DNA of 64,000 nucleotides from an uncultured Aquimarina sp. (GCA_947501475.1 CANMWA010000003.1:310001-374000), one strand, 5' to 3'. Numbered from the stretch's first letter, positions 47,557-57,450 are shown. Translations and numbers: made by a program. Notes: generated by a model not told the origin, from the sequence alone.

Positions 47557-50541
47557 CTATCTAACAATAAATTTTTTGGCCTCACTTTTTCTATCTTCTC
47601 CAAACCTTACAAAGTATACTCCTGATTTTGCATAAGACATATCTAATGTATATATAAAACGGCTATTGGCATCTTTTACAACTAGGTTAGAGGCTATTAA
47701 CTGACCAAGAATATTAAAAATAAAAATTCTTTTTTCTGTCTCTGTCCCCAAATCTGTTCTAGTGATTAAAAATTGGTTTCCGGATTCACTAATAACTACT
47801 AATCCTGCTTCTAATTCTTTGTTTTCACCGATCTCGACAGTATAATCATGAGTCGTACCAAGATCCATAGAACCGCAAGGATCATTTAATGGTGCTTTAG
47901 CATTATTAGTGACATCACCTCCTCTAATTCTAAGCAAATGTTTTCCTAAAGGGACTTGATTATTGATAGAAATTGTAAAATCTTGATTAGTATTAGCTTC
48001 TTGAATAATCGCATTATCGATAAGTTGTTCTGACTCTTCAAAAACCATATTATCATTAAAATCTATCCATAGCGAAATACGTTCTGATTCTTGATCATCT
48101 GCAAATCCAGATTGCACAGTTAAAGTAAATGCTCCTAAAGATCGATTTAAATTAATAACAAAATCACCTGTAAAATCTTCATATCCTGTATTACAAGTGA
48201 TCTCATTTTTTACATTAGATAATTCAAAAAATGTTACACCATCTCCAAATTGCCTGCAATTGGCAATAGGCCTACATAAATCTCTAACTACAATCCTTTC
48301 AATACTATCATTTTCTGTTTCTTGATCATTCGCTAGCATTGTGCCTATCTCAAATTTGAATTTTCCTGTTCCTATAATATTTGCAAGAGTTTCAAAAGTA
48401 TAAGTCACTTCTTGCTGAGGAGCAATGGTTCCAGTAAAAACTTCGTTTACCTTTTCTCCATCATCCAAAATATAGAAAACAGGGATATTGCTTTGAGGAG
48501 TATTTCCAAAATTGAACAGTGTAATTGTTATCGATTCTGGTTCTATAGAAAGATCACTGCCTGATAAAGGAGATACTAGTTCTCCTACACCTACGTCTGC
48601 ACCTAAAATATTTTTAACCCTTTTAAGACTACAGTCGTTTTCTGGTTTACTATCGGCAGCTAAATTTGTTTCTGCTGTGATTTCAAATAGTTCTCCAGAA
48701 GATAAATCAGTTGTTGTAGCAAATGTAAAAGATACCTGCTTGCCAGGGCCAATGGGGCCCGCCAATAGCTCATTTGCAACAGTAACCCCATTTACCGCAT
48801 AATTCACGGGGATATCACTTGCAGCTGTAGAACCAAAATTTTTAATCGTTACTGTTATGGTTTCACTATCAGAAAAAACAGCATCATCTTCGGGTACGTC
48901 TATACTAATGACACCCACATCAACAGGAACATCATTAGCAATCTTAAAAACCCCTACAATATTTCTTGCATTTAATCCTGTATTTTCAAAATATTCTGCA
49001 ATATGCCAAAATGTTTGATCATCTGTTGGATCTACCGTAAGTTGTGCATAATCACCATAACGCTGCATAGTTGTTCTATCAATATCTGTTCCAACAGCAA
49101 TAGTTTGCTCTGTAACAGTCATTGCCCCTAATGGATCACTTGCCAATCGCCCAGTATATCGTATCGAGGCAAAACTATCTCCAGTAGCACCATTAGCAGT
49201 AGTACCCATAGTGGTGTATCCCATACCAATGTTACCAAAAATATCCATAGCCATACTACCGCACCATGCACTTTTCCCTTCGGAAGATGTGTAAGTACCT
49301 TCTTGAAATACAGTCCATGGTTGCCCATCTCCATTTTGTCGTAACTCGTACCATCGAATAGCTGCTATATTATCATTAACAGGGTCTATATCAACAGCAA
49401 AATTGAGCAATACTGAATTATAATCACAAAATCTTCTGTAATTGGTGGCATACATTACTGCTCCTTGTAATACATCTATATCATCGCCTCCTATACCAGG
49501 TTGTGGTAAATTTCCAAAAAATCCTCCATCAAAAGTAGAATCAAATGGGGTTACTTCTATTTCTTCTGCTTCAACAATTGTAGACTCGCTAGGAGAAATC
49601 CAATTCACATCAATTTTCCATAGCTTTAAGATATCCTTATCTACACCTTCCCATTCATCATCTTGAAAATAGATGATTCGGGCATCGCCATCTGGAGGCA
49701 ATGTATTTCCTAAAGCATTAAATGATGCAGGACTATAAAACCCACTTATTCTGGATCCTGGAAGTGGGAATCCGATTATTTTCACATTCTCTTCTTCTTC
49801 TCCTATCAACATTTTATCTCTTTCGATCACAAAAACCACATTGCTGCTATCTTGGGACCCTTGGTCTTTATTAGCGGTTACATAATATCCATCAGACCAA
49901 ATTGAAAACTTTGTATAATCGGGAAAACTTCCTGTATTAAATCTATAGGTAAACCATCCATCATTTACCGGATCTGGACCTTTACATACTGCGACTAAGA
50001 ATCCATCGGGGCTATTAGAGAACTGAGTAATAACAAATCGATCTACAAAACTATCATAAAACACGATAGGGTCGCCTAGACTTTCTCCTGGGAATATATT
50101 CTCTAATGATGATGAAGGAATTAATACATTTCCATTTCTATCATGTATTGCAAACGCTGAATTTTTTGCACTCACATAGTGACTAGGGCCTATTGCTCCA
50201 GTTGGATCAGAAGGGGAAACCGATCTTGAGTTAGCCTCAAAAGTAAGAGAAGGTGCTTTACCTGCTCTTTTACTCTGAGCATTTTTTTGGCGACTCAATA
50301 AAGGATCCATACCTCTTGGAAAACCTTTGCCTGGTATAATTTTATTTGCGCCAGTTCTACGCGGATTAACTGCTCCTTTTTTTGATTTGGCAGGGATTAA
50401 TTCTTTTCCAGCAAGCGGCCCCACTTCAATCATATATGCTGCGGTATTTACCATGTTAGCTTTCATCTCTGCTTTCTTTTGGGAAAACCCAATAGTAACA
50501 AAAAGTAAAAAAACAATAACCGCAATCTTCTTCAATAGCAT
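47557..50541 (-). CDS. large T9SS-exported protein with CARDB and GEVED domains
   Basis: 994 residues. Signal peptide (LLKKIAVIVFLLFVTIGFSQ); an N-terminal region (about 100-500) with repeated beta-propeller-like segments (SDPTGAIGPSHYVSAKNSAF, VFYDSFVDRFVITQFS); two CARDB-like domains (about 535-640 and 645-745, each with FNFGN/KNFGS plus IPVxY); a GEVED domain (about 770-900, WIDFNDNMVFEESEQL); and a type A T9SS tail (NQFLITRTDLGTETEKRIFI, ending EAKKFIVR). Probably a surface or secreted adhesin-like or enzyme-associated protein; the N-terminal activity is unidentified. Confidence 0.85.
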   Translation of the reverse strand: MLLKKIAVIVFLLFVTIGFSQKKAEMKANMVNTAAYMIEVGPLAGKELIPAKSKKGAVNPRRTGANKIIPGKGFPRGMDPLLSRQKNAQSKRAGKAPSLTFEANSRSVSPSDPTGAIGPSHYVSAKNSAFAIHDRNGNVLIPSSSLENIFPGESLGDPIVFYDSFVDRFVITQFSNSPDGFLVAVCKGPDPVNDGWFTYRFNTGSFPDYTKFSIWSDGYYVTANKDQGSQDSSNVVFVIERDKMLIGEEEENVKIIGFPLPGSRISGFYSPASFNALGNTLPPDGDARIIYFQDDEWEGVDKDILKLWKIDVNWISPSESTIVEAEEIEVTPFDSTFDGGFFGNLPQPGIGGDDIDVLQGAVMYATNYRRFCDYNSVLLNFAVDIDPVNDNIAAIRWYELRQNGDGQPWTVFQEGTYTSSEGKSAWCGSMAMDIFGNIGMGYTTMGTTANGATGDSFASIRYTGRLASDPLGAMTVTEQTIAVGTDIDRTTMQRYGDYAQLTVDPTDDQTFWHIAEYFENTGLNARNIVGVFKIANDVPVDVGVISIDVPEDDAVFSDSETITVTIKNFGSTAASDIPVNYAVNGVTVANELLAGPIGPGKQVSFTFATTTDLSSGELFEITAETNLAADSKPENDCSLKRVKNILGADVGVGELVSPLSGSDLSIEPESITITLFNFGNTPQSNIPVFYILDDGEKVNEVFTGTIAPQQEVTYTFETLANIIGTGKFKFEIGTMLANDQETENDSIERIVVRDLCRPIANCRQFGDGVTFFELSNVKNEITCNTGYEDFTGDFVINLNRSLGAFTLTVQSGFADDQESERISLWIDFNDNMVFEESEQLIDNAIIQEANTNQDFTISINNQVPLGKHLLRIRGGDVTNNAKAPLNDPCGSMDLGTTHDYTVEIGENKELEAGLVVISESGNQFLITRTDLGTETEKRIFIFNILGQLIASNLVVKDANSRFIYTLDMSYAKSGVYFVRFGEDRKSEAKKFIVR

Positions 50542-50710
50542 AGACTTTATTTTATGAAGTAATTTCTTCTTTTTCGACTAAAATACAATTAAACTTAAAC
50601 ATATGATAATGATCAAATACCTAATTCATAATAAAACAACTCCAGTAACAATAAAACTAAGGAGTATTTATCATTACAACTATAATTCAGCTTAGAGATT
50701 GTATATTACA

Positions 50711-50750
50711 TAATAAAAGCTGCAAAGAATCATCTTAGCAGCTTTTATTA
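50711..50750 (-). terminator. intrinsic terminator after glyS
   Basis: TAATAAAAGCTGC and GCAGCTTTTATTA form a perfect 13-bp stem with a 14-nt loop, 17 bp past the glyS stop. Confidence 0.8.
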
Positions 50751-50766
50751 TTGTCATAGTAAAAAA

Positions 50767-52302
50767 TTATTTCAACCAATGCTCGGCATCAGTTTTTTCA
50801 GAAATAATTGATTTCAATTGTGTGATAGGCACACGTTTTTGTTCCATAGTATCTCGATCTCTTATGGTAACCGTTTGATCATTTATTGTATCGTGATCAA
50901 TTGTAATACAGAATGGTGTACCATTGGCATCTTGTCTTCGATATCGTCGACCTATTGCATCTTTTTCATCATAGATCACATTAAATTTCCACTTTAGATC
51001 TTCAACAATTTGCTGTGCAATTTCTGGCAGGCCATCTTTTTTAACTAGAGGAAGTATAGCCGCTTTTACAGGCGCTACTACTGCAGGTAATTTTAAAACT
51101 ACTCTACTAGAACCATCTTCTAATTGTTCGTCTTGTAAAGACGTAGCAAATACTGCTAAGAACATCCTATCTAATCCTATAGAAGTTTCTACTACATAAG
51201 GTACATAGCTTTCTTTTAATTCTGGATCAAAGAATTGTAATTTTTTTCCCGAGTATTGTTCGTGTGCTTTGAGGTCGAAATCTGTTCTAGAATGAATTCC
51301 TTCTAGTTCTTTAAAGCCAAATGGGAAATTAAACTCAATATCGGCTGCAGCATTAGCGTAATGTGCCAATTTATCATGATCATGAAAACGATAATTATCT
51401 TCTCCTAAACCTAGTGAATGATGCCATTTGAGACGAGTATCTTTCCAATATTCATACCATTTCATTTCTTCACCTGGGCGTACAAAGAATTGCATTTCCA
51501 TTTGTTCGAACTCACGCATTCTGAATATAAACTGTCTTGCTACAATTTCATTTCTAAAAGCCTTACCAGTTTGTGCAATCCCAAACGGAATTTTCATTCT
51601 ACCCGTTTTTTGAACATTCAAGAAGTTCACAAAGATACCTTGGGCTGTCTCTGGTCGTAGATATAAATCTGTAGCAGTTTCTGCCGAGGCGCCTAATTTT
51701 GTACCAAACATCAAGTTAAACTGCCTAACTTCGGTCCAGTTTTTTGAGCCTGTTTCTGGGTCAGCAATACCAAGTTCTTCTATTAACGCTTTTACATCTG
51801 CAAGGTCTTCGTTTTCTAGAGACTTACCCATCCTCTTAAGCACTTCTTCTTTTCCAGATAAATACTTTACTACTCTTGGATTGGTGGTAATAAACTGTTC
51901 TTCATCAAAACTGTCACCAAAACGTTTTTTGGCCTTGGCAATCTCTTTTTGCGCCTTTTGATTAAGCTTTTCTGCATAATCTTCGATTAAAACATCAGCT
52001 CTATATCGTTTTTTAGAATCTTTATTATCAATTAAAGGATCATTAAACGCATCTACGTGGCCTGATGCTTTCCAAGTTGTAGGATGCATAAATATAGAAG
52101 CATCTAATCCTACTATATTTTGATGCATGTTTACCATGCTTTTCCACCAGTATTCTCGTATGTTCTTTTTGAGTTCTACGCCATTTTGCCCATAGTCGTA
52201 TACTGCACTTAATCCATCATAGATTTCACTAGACCCAAAAATGTACCCATACTCTTTGGCATGGGCTATTACCTTTTTAAATTTATCTTCTTGATTTGCC
52301 AT
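50767..52302 (-). CDS. glyS: glycine--tRNA ligase (dimeric class II)
   Basis: About 511 residues; the eukaryote/archaea-like single-chain GlyRS found in Bacteroidota. Motifs: GYIFGSSEIYDGLSAVYDYG, LRPETAQGIFVNF, QTGKAFRNEI, FRMREFEQMEMQFFV, and a C-terminal anticodon-binding domain (VVAPVKAAILPLVKK, then RRYRRQDANGTPFCITID). I take ATG 52302 (MANQEDKFKK); an upstream ATG at 52350 adds 16 atypical residues. Single-gene unit with its own terminator. Confidence 0.97.
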   Translation of the reverse strand: MANQEDKFKKVIAHAKEYGYIFGSSEIYDGLSAVYDYGQNGVELKKNIREYWWKSMVNMHQNIVGLDASIFMHPTTWKASGHVDAFNDPLIDNKDSKKRYRADVLIEDYAEKLNQKAQKEIAKAKKRFGDSFDEEQFITTNPRVVKYLSGKEEVLKRMGKSLENEDLADVKALIEELGIADPETGSKNWTEVRQFNLMFGTKLGASAETATDLYLRPETAQGIFVNFLNVQKTGRMKIPFGIAQTGKAFRNEIVARQFIFRMREFEQMEMQFFVRPGEEMKWYEYWKDTRLKWHHSLGLGEDNYRFHDHDKLAHYANAAADIEFNFPFGFKELEGIHSRTDFDLKAHEQYSGKKLQFFDPELKESYVPYVVETSIGLDRMFLAVFATSLQDEQLEDGSSRVVLKLPAVVAPVKAAILPLVKKDGLPEIAQQIVEDLKWKFNVIYDEKDAIGRRYRRQDANGTPFCITIDHDTINDQTVTIRDRDTMEQKRVPITQLKSIISEKTDAEHWLK

Positions 52303-52387
52303 TGCGCAAAAATAATTGAATTTGTATGAATTGAAAACGAATTTATCCAATTAATATCTTCAGAAAGGAATTTCTGATAAAAGCATA

Positions 52388-52425
52388 AAAAAAACCGTCA
52401 TATTTTTAAAATATGACGGTTTTTG
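52388..52425 (-). terminator. intrinsic terminator after the coiled-coil protein gene
   Basis: AAAACCGTCATATTTT and AAAATATGACGGTTTT form a perfect 16-bp stem with a short loop, 17 bp past the stop at 52442; minus-strand transcripts run into a T-run. Confidence 0.9.
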
Positions 52426-52441
52426 ATTTTATCTAAAGAAT

Positions 52442-53323
52442 TTACTTTAATTCGAATTGTGTATTAGAGATCATTCTTGGTCCAGAGAAAAGATTTACTA
52501 CATAATTTCCTTTAACCAATTCTCCTTCTGATGCATCAACCAGCACACAAACATCTAATGCATCGTTTTCATAAAAAACTTTATTACGACCACTATAAGT
52601 AAGTATCGCATCATCAAAGTTTACAGAAATTTTATCTCCTATTAGATTGTTTTCTGGGTTTATCACCTGTACAAAAAGTTCTTTGTCTCCTTTTTCTGTC
52701 AATTTGTTTGGAGATAGTGTAAAACACACTCTTACTTTTTCAGCTTTAGAAGCCTTGGTAGCAGATGATATTTTACCACTATTACGTACACGTACTCCTT
52801 CTGCCTTAATATTAGATGCAGTAAGAGCAGATCCTCTTTCTACGATTTCGGCAAGTTGTGCGTTTTGCGTTTGTAAAGAATCAGAATATATAATTCTTTG
52901 ATTTAATGCTACCGAAGTACTATCAAGATCAGTACTTAATTGTGTATTAGCAACTGTTAAACTATCAGCCAGCTTAAACAATCTTTCACGTTCTTTCTTT
53001 AATTTTCCTACTTCTCTTCTGTATCTTGAAATCAAAGCTAGGTTAGCGTCATTATCTTTTACACTATCTAACAATACTACGATACGTTCTTTTGCCTTTA
53101 ATAAATGGTCATCCATTACTTCATTAAGAGCAATTGCATTATCATACTTTGTAATCAATTCTCCTAATTCGCTTTCAATAAGGTCTTTTTCTTGTTGCAA
53201 AATTGCTTTATTTTGCTTCTCTTCGTTGTAAAACTTATACGTAAATATCCCTAAAATAAGCAATAGTGCTCCAAGAACACCAATAAGGATTTTAAGAGTT
53301 AAGTTATTTTTTTGAGTTGTCAT
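52442..53323 (-). CDS. membrane-anchored coiled-coil protein of unknown function
   Basis: 293 residues. One N-terminal transmembrane helix (about 12-30, ILIGVLGALLLILGIFTY), then a coiled coil (about 33-160), a short linker, and a C-terminal beta domain (about 195-290: KVRVCFTLSPNKLTEKGDKE, DALDVCVLVDASEGELVKG). The topology suggests a tail outside or on the periplasmic side. I recall such proteins as conserved hypotheticals next to comF/glyS-type genes in flavobacteria; function unknown. Confidence 0.8.
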   Translation of the reverse strand: MTTQKNNLTLKILIGVLGALLLILGIFTYKFYNEEKQNKAILQQEKDLIESELGELITKYDNAIALNEVMDDHLLKAKERIVVLLDSVKDNDANLALISRYRREVGKLKKERERLFKLADSLTVANTQLSTDLDSTSVALNQRIIYSDSLQTQNAQLAEIVERGSALTASNIKAEGVRVRNSGKISSATKASKAEKVRVCFTLSPNKLTEKGDKELFVQVINPENNLIGDKISVNFDDAILTYSGRNKVFYENDALDVCVLVDASEGELVKGNYVVNLFSGPRMISNTQFELK

Positions 53324-53395
53324 AATTAATTTTTAATTTTTGATGGTTATTTCAATAGCTAAAATATAATAATTAATGTTAATCACCCTAATAAA

Positions 53396-54076
53396 ATGCT
53401 AAGAGACTTAGCTTATTTATTCTTCCCTATATATTGTGCTGCTTGCGATAAGCCTTTATATAAGAACGAAAGATTGTTATGCACTACATGTAGACACATA
53501 CTCCCTTTAAGCAATTTCCATAACGTAAACGCAAAAAAAATTGAAAAAGTATTTTATGGACGTATCAAAATTGAAAATGCTACTTCATTATTTGTATTTC
53601 AAAAGCATGGTTTGGTTCAAAATTTAATCCATAATCTAAAATATAGAGGACGAGAAGAAATAGGAATAGAAATTGGTAGATGGCTTGCAGAAGAAATTAG
53701 TCAAAATTCTGATTATCAAAGCATTGATGCTATTATCCCTGTGCCTTTGCACAAAAAAAGACTGCGCGAGAGAGGATATAATCAAGTAGAAACATTTGGA
53801 GTAGAAATAGCTAAAAAACTTAATGTAAAATACATTGACAGTGTACTAAAAAAAAATTCTTATACTAGCAAACAATCTAAACGAGGAAAACTTTCGAGAT
53901 GGGTAAACACTTCTGAAACATTTGGTATACAAAATGAGTCTTTGCTAAAAAACAAGCATATTTTACTGGTAGATGATATTGTTACCACTGGTGCTACAAT
54001 TGAGGCATGTGTGAATACATTAAAAACGATACCAGGGATCAAAATAAGTATTGCTACGATGGCAATAACAGAATAA
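53396..54076 (+). CDS. ComF-family phosphoribosyltransferase-like protein
   Basis: 226 residues. N-terminal C4 zinc motif (YCAACDKPLY and LCTTCRHILP), middle LKYRGREEIGIEIGRWLA, PVPLHKKRLRERGYNQ, and the PRPP-binding loop ILLVDDIVTTGATIEAC. In competent bacteria ComF relatives help handle incoming single-stranded DNA; in non-competent ones the role is unclear. Divergent from the coiled-coil protein gene with 72 bp between starts. Confidence 0.93.
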   Translation: MLRDLAYLFFPIYCAACDKPLYKNERLLCTTCRHILPLSNFHNVNAKKIEKVFYGRIKIENATSLFVFQKHGLVQNLIHNLKYRGREEIGIEIGRWLAEEISQNSDYQSIDAIIPVPLHKKRLRERGYNQVETFGVEIAKKLNVKYIDSVLKKNSYTSKQSKRGKLSRWVNTSETFGIQNESLLKNKHILLVDDIVTTGATIEACVNTLKTIPGIKISIATMAITE

Positions 54077-54252
54077 ATTAAAATTTTGAACTTAAGATTT
54101 CGTTATAAAACGAGATGAACCTAACAGCCGGCATAGGCAAGTTCAACGTACTACATAAAAACTTGTTTACATATACTCTAATATAGCGTTTTATTAAGTT
54201 TTTTTGTTTTTTAATATAGTTGTTTCTTTGTGCTGAAAAATTTGTTTTAGAG

Positions 54253-55869
54253 ATGATGAACAAAAAATCTAATGTCTTACCTTTTACCTTGATACTACTA
54301 GTCTTAGTGATTAGCTGTGCAAAAAAAGGAACAATAACCGGTGGAGAAAAAGATGAGACCCCCCCTGTTTTTATAAAAGCACTACCACCTAATTTCTCGA
54401 CAAATTTTAATAAAAAAGAGATTCGAATTTATTTTGATGAATATATAAAACTAAAAGATCCTCAAAAACAGATCATCATATCACCACCAATGGACCCTAA
54501 ACCTACGATTTCTCCTCTGGGTGGCGCAAGTAAGTATGTGAAAATCAAATTTCTCGATACGTTATTAGAAAATACTACCTATAGTATCAATTTTGGTGAA
54601 AGTGTTGAAGATAATAACGAAGGTAATAGCAATCCTTTTTTTAGATATGTTTTTTCTACTGGCGATTTTCTTGACTCTCTTAGTATTAAAGGTACAGTTA
54701 CCGATGCCATAAAGAAAGAGGTCGATCCAAATATTACTATTGCATTATATGAAATTAATGAAGAATACACAGATTCACTAGTATTTAAAACAGTCCCTCG
54801 TTATATCACAAGTACACTAGATACTACTGCTTTTAATTTATATAATTTAAAAGAAGGAAAATTTAAGCTTATCGCTTTAAAAGATCCTGCTAACAACTAT
54901 ATTTATGAACCTAAGCAAGATCAAATAGGTTTTTATGAAGAGATCGTAACACTACCTGCAGATACGAGCAAGTTATTTAACCTTAATTTGTTTAAAGAAG
55001 TTCTTGATTTTAAAGCCTTAAGACCAAAGCAAATCTCAAAAAATGAATTTATTTTTCCATATGAAGGTGAAATAGATAGCATGAAAATTAAATTGCTTAG
55101 TGAAAGTCCTGACGATTTTAAAACACAAGTTTTTCCTGATAAAGAAAAAGATACACTACACTATTGGTTTAGGCCTTTTTTTGAGTCTGATTCATTAATT
55201 TTTGAAGTTACAAATTCTAAAAATTACAGAGATACTATAGTTACTCGATTTAAGGATCAATATAAAGATTCTATTCAGCTTACAACAGCGTTTAGTTCGG
55301 TTTTACCTCTTAACAAAAATTTTATTTTTAGATCAAATACTCCTATTGATAGTATCAATCAAAAGTTGATTACTTTACTAGATAAAGACTCTATTAATAT
55401 CGATTTTTCTGTCGCATTAGACACCTCTATAAATGAGGCTCAACTTGTATTTGAGAAATCAGAGAACAACACTTACAAAATGCAATTACTTCCTGAAGCT
55501 ATAAAGGATTTTATTGGTAATGTTAATGATACTATAAACTTCAATTTTAGAACTCAAAAATTGGCTGATTATGGTACCATTTTTCTTACACTTCAAAATG
55601 TTGAAAAATATCCTGTGATTGTTCAGCTGACTGACGAAAAAGAAGTAGTGATTTCAGAAAAAACCACTACAAAACAAGAAGTTTTAACCTTTGACAATCT
55701 GAATCCAAGCAAATATTTAATCAGGGTTATTTTTGACACTAATAAAAATGGTAAATGGGATAGTGGCAACTTCTTACAAGGGATACAACCCGAAGTGGTA
55801 CGTTACTTTCCTGAAATAATCGATGTAAGAGCCAATTGGGAGTTAAAGCAAACCTTTATTTTAGAGTAA
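54253..55869 (+). CDS. lipoprotein with N-terminal Ig-like (Big_5) domain
   Basis: About 538 residues from ATG 54253 (MMNKKSNVLPF; ATG 54256 equally possible). Lipobox LVISCAKKG, then GGEKDETPPVFIKALPPNFS and FNKKEIRIYFDEYIKLKDP, the hallmark of Ig-like Big_5 domains in Bacteroidota lipoproteins; the rest is beta-rich, with FDTNKNGKWDSGN near the end, which resembles a calcium-binding Asp/Asn loop. Surface-exposed structural role likely, specific function unknown. Its last 9 bases overlap the convergent amidase gene. Confidence 0.85.
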   Translation: MMNKKSNVLPFTLILLVLVISCAKKGTITGGEKDETPPVFIKALPPNFSTNFNKKEIRIYFDEYIKLKDPQKQIIISPPMDPKPTISPLGGASKYVKIKFLDTLLENTTYSINFGESVEDNNEGNSNPFFRYVFSTGDFLDSLSIKGTVTDAIKKEVDPNITIALYEINEEYTDSLVFKTVPRYITSTLDTTAFNLYNLKEGKFKLIALKDPANNYIYEPKQDQIGFYEEIVTLPADTSKLFNLNLFKEVLDFKALRPKQISKNEFIFPYEGEIDSMKIKLLSESPDDFKTQVFPDKEKDTLHYWFRPFFESDSLIFEVTNSKNYRDTIVTRFKDQYKDSIQLTTAFSSVLPLNKNFIFRSNTPIDSINQKLITLLDKDSINIDFSVALDTSINEAQLVFEKSENNTYKMQLLPEAIKDFIGNVNDTINFNFRTQKLADYGTIFLTLQNVEKYPVIVQLTDEKEVVISEKTTTKQEVLTFDNLNPSKYLIRVIFDTNKNGKWDSGNFLQGIQPEVVRYFPEIIDVRANWELKQTFILE

Positions 55870-56643
55870 TTTAAAGGCATCTGCATCCTTCAAAAAAGGT
55901 AATTTTTTTCTTGTATCATAGATATGAGATTTCTTTAAAATAGCATATAAGATTGTCTCTTTTTCAACTGGGTTTTCTTCCAAAACAGAATTTCCCAAAA
56001 CATCATATACTACAGAGTGACCATTATACTCATATCCTTTACCGTCTATACCTACTCGATTTACGCCAATACAATAACACATATTCTCTATTGCTCGTGC
56101 TTGTAATAAAGTATCCCAGGCATTAATTCTTGGTTTTGGCCAGCTCGCTACATATAATAACAGATCATAATCAGTGGTATTTCTAGCCCATACTGGAAAC
56201 CTAAGATCGTAACAGATCTGTGGTTTAATTTTCCATCCTTTGTAATCAATAATTACCTCATCATTTCCTGCAGTAAATACCTCTTGCTCTTTGGCCAATG
56301 TAAATAATTGGTGTTTATCATACGATTGGTATGTGCCATCAGGGAACATAAAAATAAGTCGATTATAATAATTGCCTTCTTCCTCAATAATCATACTTCC
56401 TGCAATAGCATTGTTTTTTTCTTTGGCCATTTTTTTTAGCCATTCTACTGTATCACCGTCCATAGCTTCTGCAACACTAACAGCATTCATTGTAAATCCT
56501 GTATTAAACATCTCTGGTAAAATGATAAGATCTACTTCTTGGGAAATCGATTTTATTTTTTTAGAAAAAATCACACGGTTTTGTATGGGATCTTCCCAAG
56601 CCAAATCAGGCTGAATTAAAGCAATATCTAGAGTATCTTTCAT
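55861..56643 (-). CDS. nitrilase-family amidase (omega-amidase/YafV-like)
   Basis: 260 residues, carbon-nitrogen hydrolase superfamily. Glu-Lys-Cys triad: Glu in LPEMFNTGF, Lys in YDKHQLFTL, Cys in KPQICYDLRFPVWARN. Length and the GFTMN/DLRFP pattern fit the omega-amidase branch that hydrolyses alpha-ketoglutaramate or related metabolites. Cytosolic; single gene. Its 3' end overlaps the convergent lipoprotein gene by 9 bp. Confidence 0.92.
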   Translation of the reverse strand: MKDTLDIALIQPDLAWEDPIQNRVIFSKKIKSISQEVDLIILPEMFNTGFTMNAVSVAEAMDGDTVEWLKKMAKEKNNAIAGSMIIEEEGNYYNRLIFMFPDGTYQSYDKHQLFTLAKEQEVFTAGNDEVIIDYKGWKIKPQICYDLRFPVWARNTTDYDLLLYVASWPKPRINAWDTLLQARAIENMCYCIGVNRVGIDGKGYEYNGHSVVYDVLGNSVLEENPVEKETILYAILKKSHIYDTRKKLPFLKDADAFKLL

Positions 56644-56713
56644 ACCTTAAAAATACTAAATCTAGTATGATTTGAATTTTTTAAAGTTTTAATTCTTTAC
56701 TAAAAACAAAAAA

Positions 56714-56740
56714 CCCATGCAACATATTTTATTGCATGGG
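56714..56740 (-). terminator. intrinsic terminator (distal) after the peptide cluster
   Basis: CCCATGCAA and TTGCATGGG form a 9-bp stem with a 9-nt loop; on the minus strand it is followed by a T-rich run. About 125 bp past the third peptide gene, and upstream of the amidase gene. Confidence 0.75.
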
Positions 56741-56820
56741 ATCAACTCACTAATCATAGATAATTATACCTAAACTCTTATGGGAAAGTAATTTGTAAGG
56801 TTTTAATATCTATTCCTTTT

Positions 56821-56858
56821 AAAAAATTGGATAAAAGATTTTATCTTATCCGATTTTT
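56821..56858 (-). terminator. intrinsic terminator (proximal) after the third peptide gene
   Basis: AAAAAATTGGATAA and TTATCCGATTTTTT pair over 14 positions (one G-U), with a 10-nt loop, 5 bp beyond the stop at 56863. Two terminators in a row suggest strict insulation of this cluster. Confidence 0.8.
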
Positions 56859-56862
56859 TGAT

Positions 56863-57084
56863 CTATCCATATATGCAAGCTCCTTGCCCTGCTGCCTCTG
56901 GAGTATTTCGTCTTCCACGAGCACATATAAAATCCCCATTAGGCCCCCTATCGCTAAAGAAACAACAGCATGTTCTTGTATCAGGCATATAACAAAATCC
57001 TGGCCCAAAACCTCCTAATACGGTTTTCTGGTCTTTTTTTTCTAATTGTTTTACTCCATCAAGATTTAAAATGTTTTTTAACAT
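56863..57084 (-). CDS. double-glycine-leader six-cysteine peptide 3
   Basis: 73 residues. Leader of 25 (MLKNILNLDGVKQLEKK, ending TVLGG at 24-25) shared with the peptides at 57189 and 57488, followed by a 48-residue core FGPGFCYMPDTRTCCC... with six Cys (one single, a CCC triplet, then two more), no predicted hydrophobic helix, and several Arg/Asp/Pro/Gly. The leader type is that removed at Gly-Gly during export of bacteriocin/pheromone peptides. Start at 57084 is the same AACAT context in all three genes; a longer open frame back to 57132 is rejected. Proposed product: secreted disulfide-stabilised peptide. Confidence 0.8.
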   Translation of the reverse strand: MLKNILNLDGVKQLEKKDQKTVLGGFGPGFCYMPDTRTCCCFFSDRGPNGDFICARGRRNTPEAAGQGACIYG

Positions 57085-57112
57085 AACTTTTGTTTTTAAA
57101 TTTAAAAAATAC

Positions 57113-57170
57113 ACTTGAACATTTATAGACACTCAAGTTTTGTGTCTATCCTTGCAAGAATTTTTGTATA
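57113..57170 (-). ncRNA. conserved leader element, copy A (possible H-type pseudoknot)
   Basis: In the 5' region of peptide 3, ending 28 nt before its ATG. On the minus strand: AGACAC-AAA-ACTTGA-GTGTCT-ATAAATGT-TCAAGT. Stem 1 pairs AGACAC/GTGTCT; stem 2 pairs ACTTGA, in the loop of stem 1, with the downstream TCAAGT. The preceding AAGGAT and CTTGCAAG are shared with copy B. Structure is inferred from two copies only; a DNA operator is the alternative. Confidence 0.5.
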
Positions 57171-57188
57171 AATTTTAGTGCAAACGCT

Positions 57189-57395
57189 TTATCTAGGTAA
57201 TTGATGTGTAGTACATACTATACCACGGTTGCATATAGCTACTCTACATGCGTCTCTTCCTTGAGTTGTAGGCACACAGCATAGGTTTCCTTGTTGATAG
57301 CATCCTTCTTCTCGAGCCCACCCTCCTTTTAGCATACGCTGTTCATATTTGCTCAGTTGCATTGCGCCACCAATCTGCATAATGTTTTTTAACAT
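57189..57395 (-). CDS. double-glycine-leader six-cysteine peptide 2
   Basis: 68 residues: 25-residue leader (MLKNIMQIGGAMQLSKYEQ, ending MLKGG) and a 43-residue core WAREEGCYQQGNLCC..., six Cys with spacing C-x6-CC-x9-C-x4-C-x5-C, close to that of peptide 1 and different from peptide 3. Both termini of the core are polar, so export followed by oxidative folding is more likely than membrane insertion. It lacks its own copy of the leader element seen before peptides 1 and 3; it lies 93 bp after peptide 1 and downstream of a hairpin. Confidence 0.8.
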   Translation of the reverse strand: MLKNIMQIGGAMQLSKYEQRMLKGGWAREEGCYQQGNLCCVPTTQGRDACRVAICNRGIVCTTHQLPR

Positions 57396-57450
57396 GGGTA
57401 TATTTTAAAAAGTTATTATTAAGTGTTCTTGTGTATTTTGAATTAGAGTT

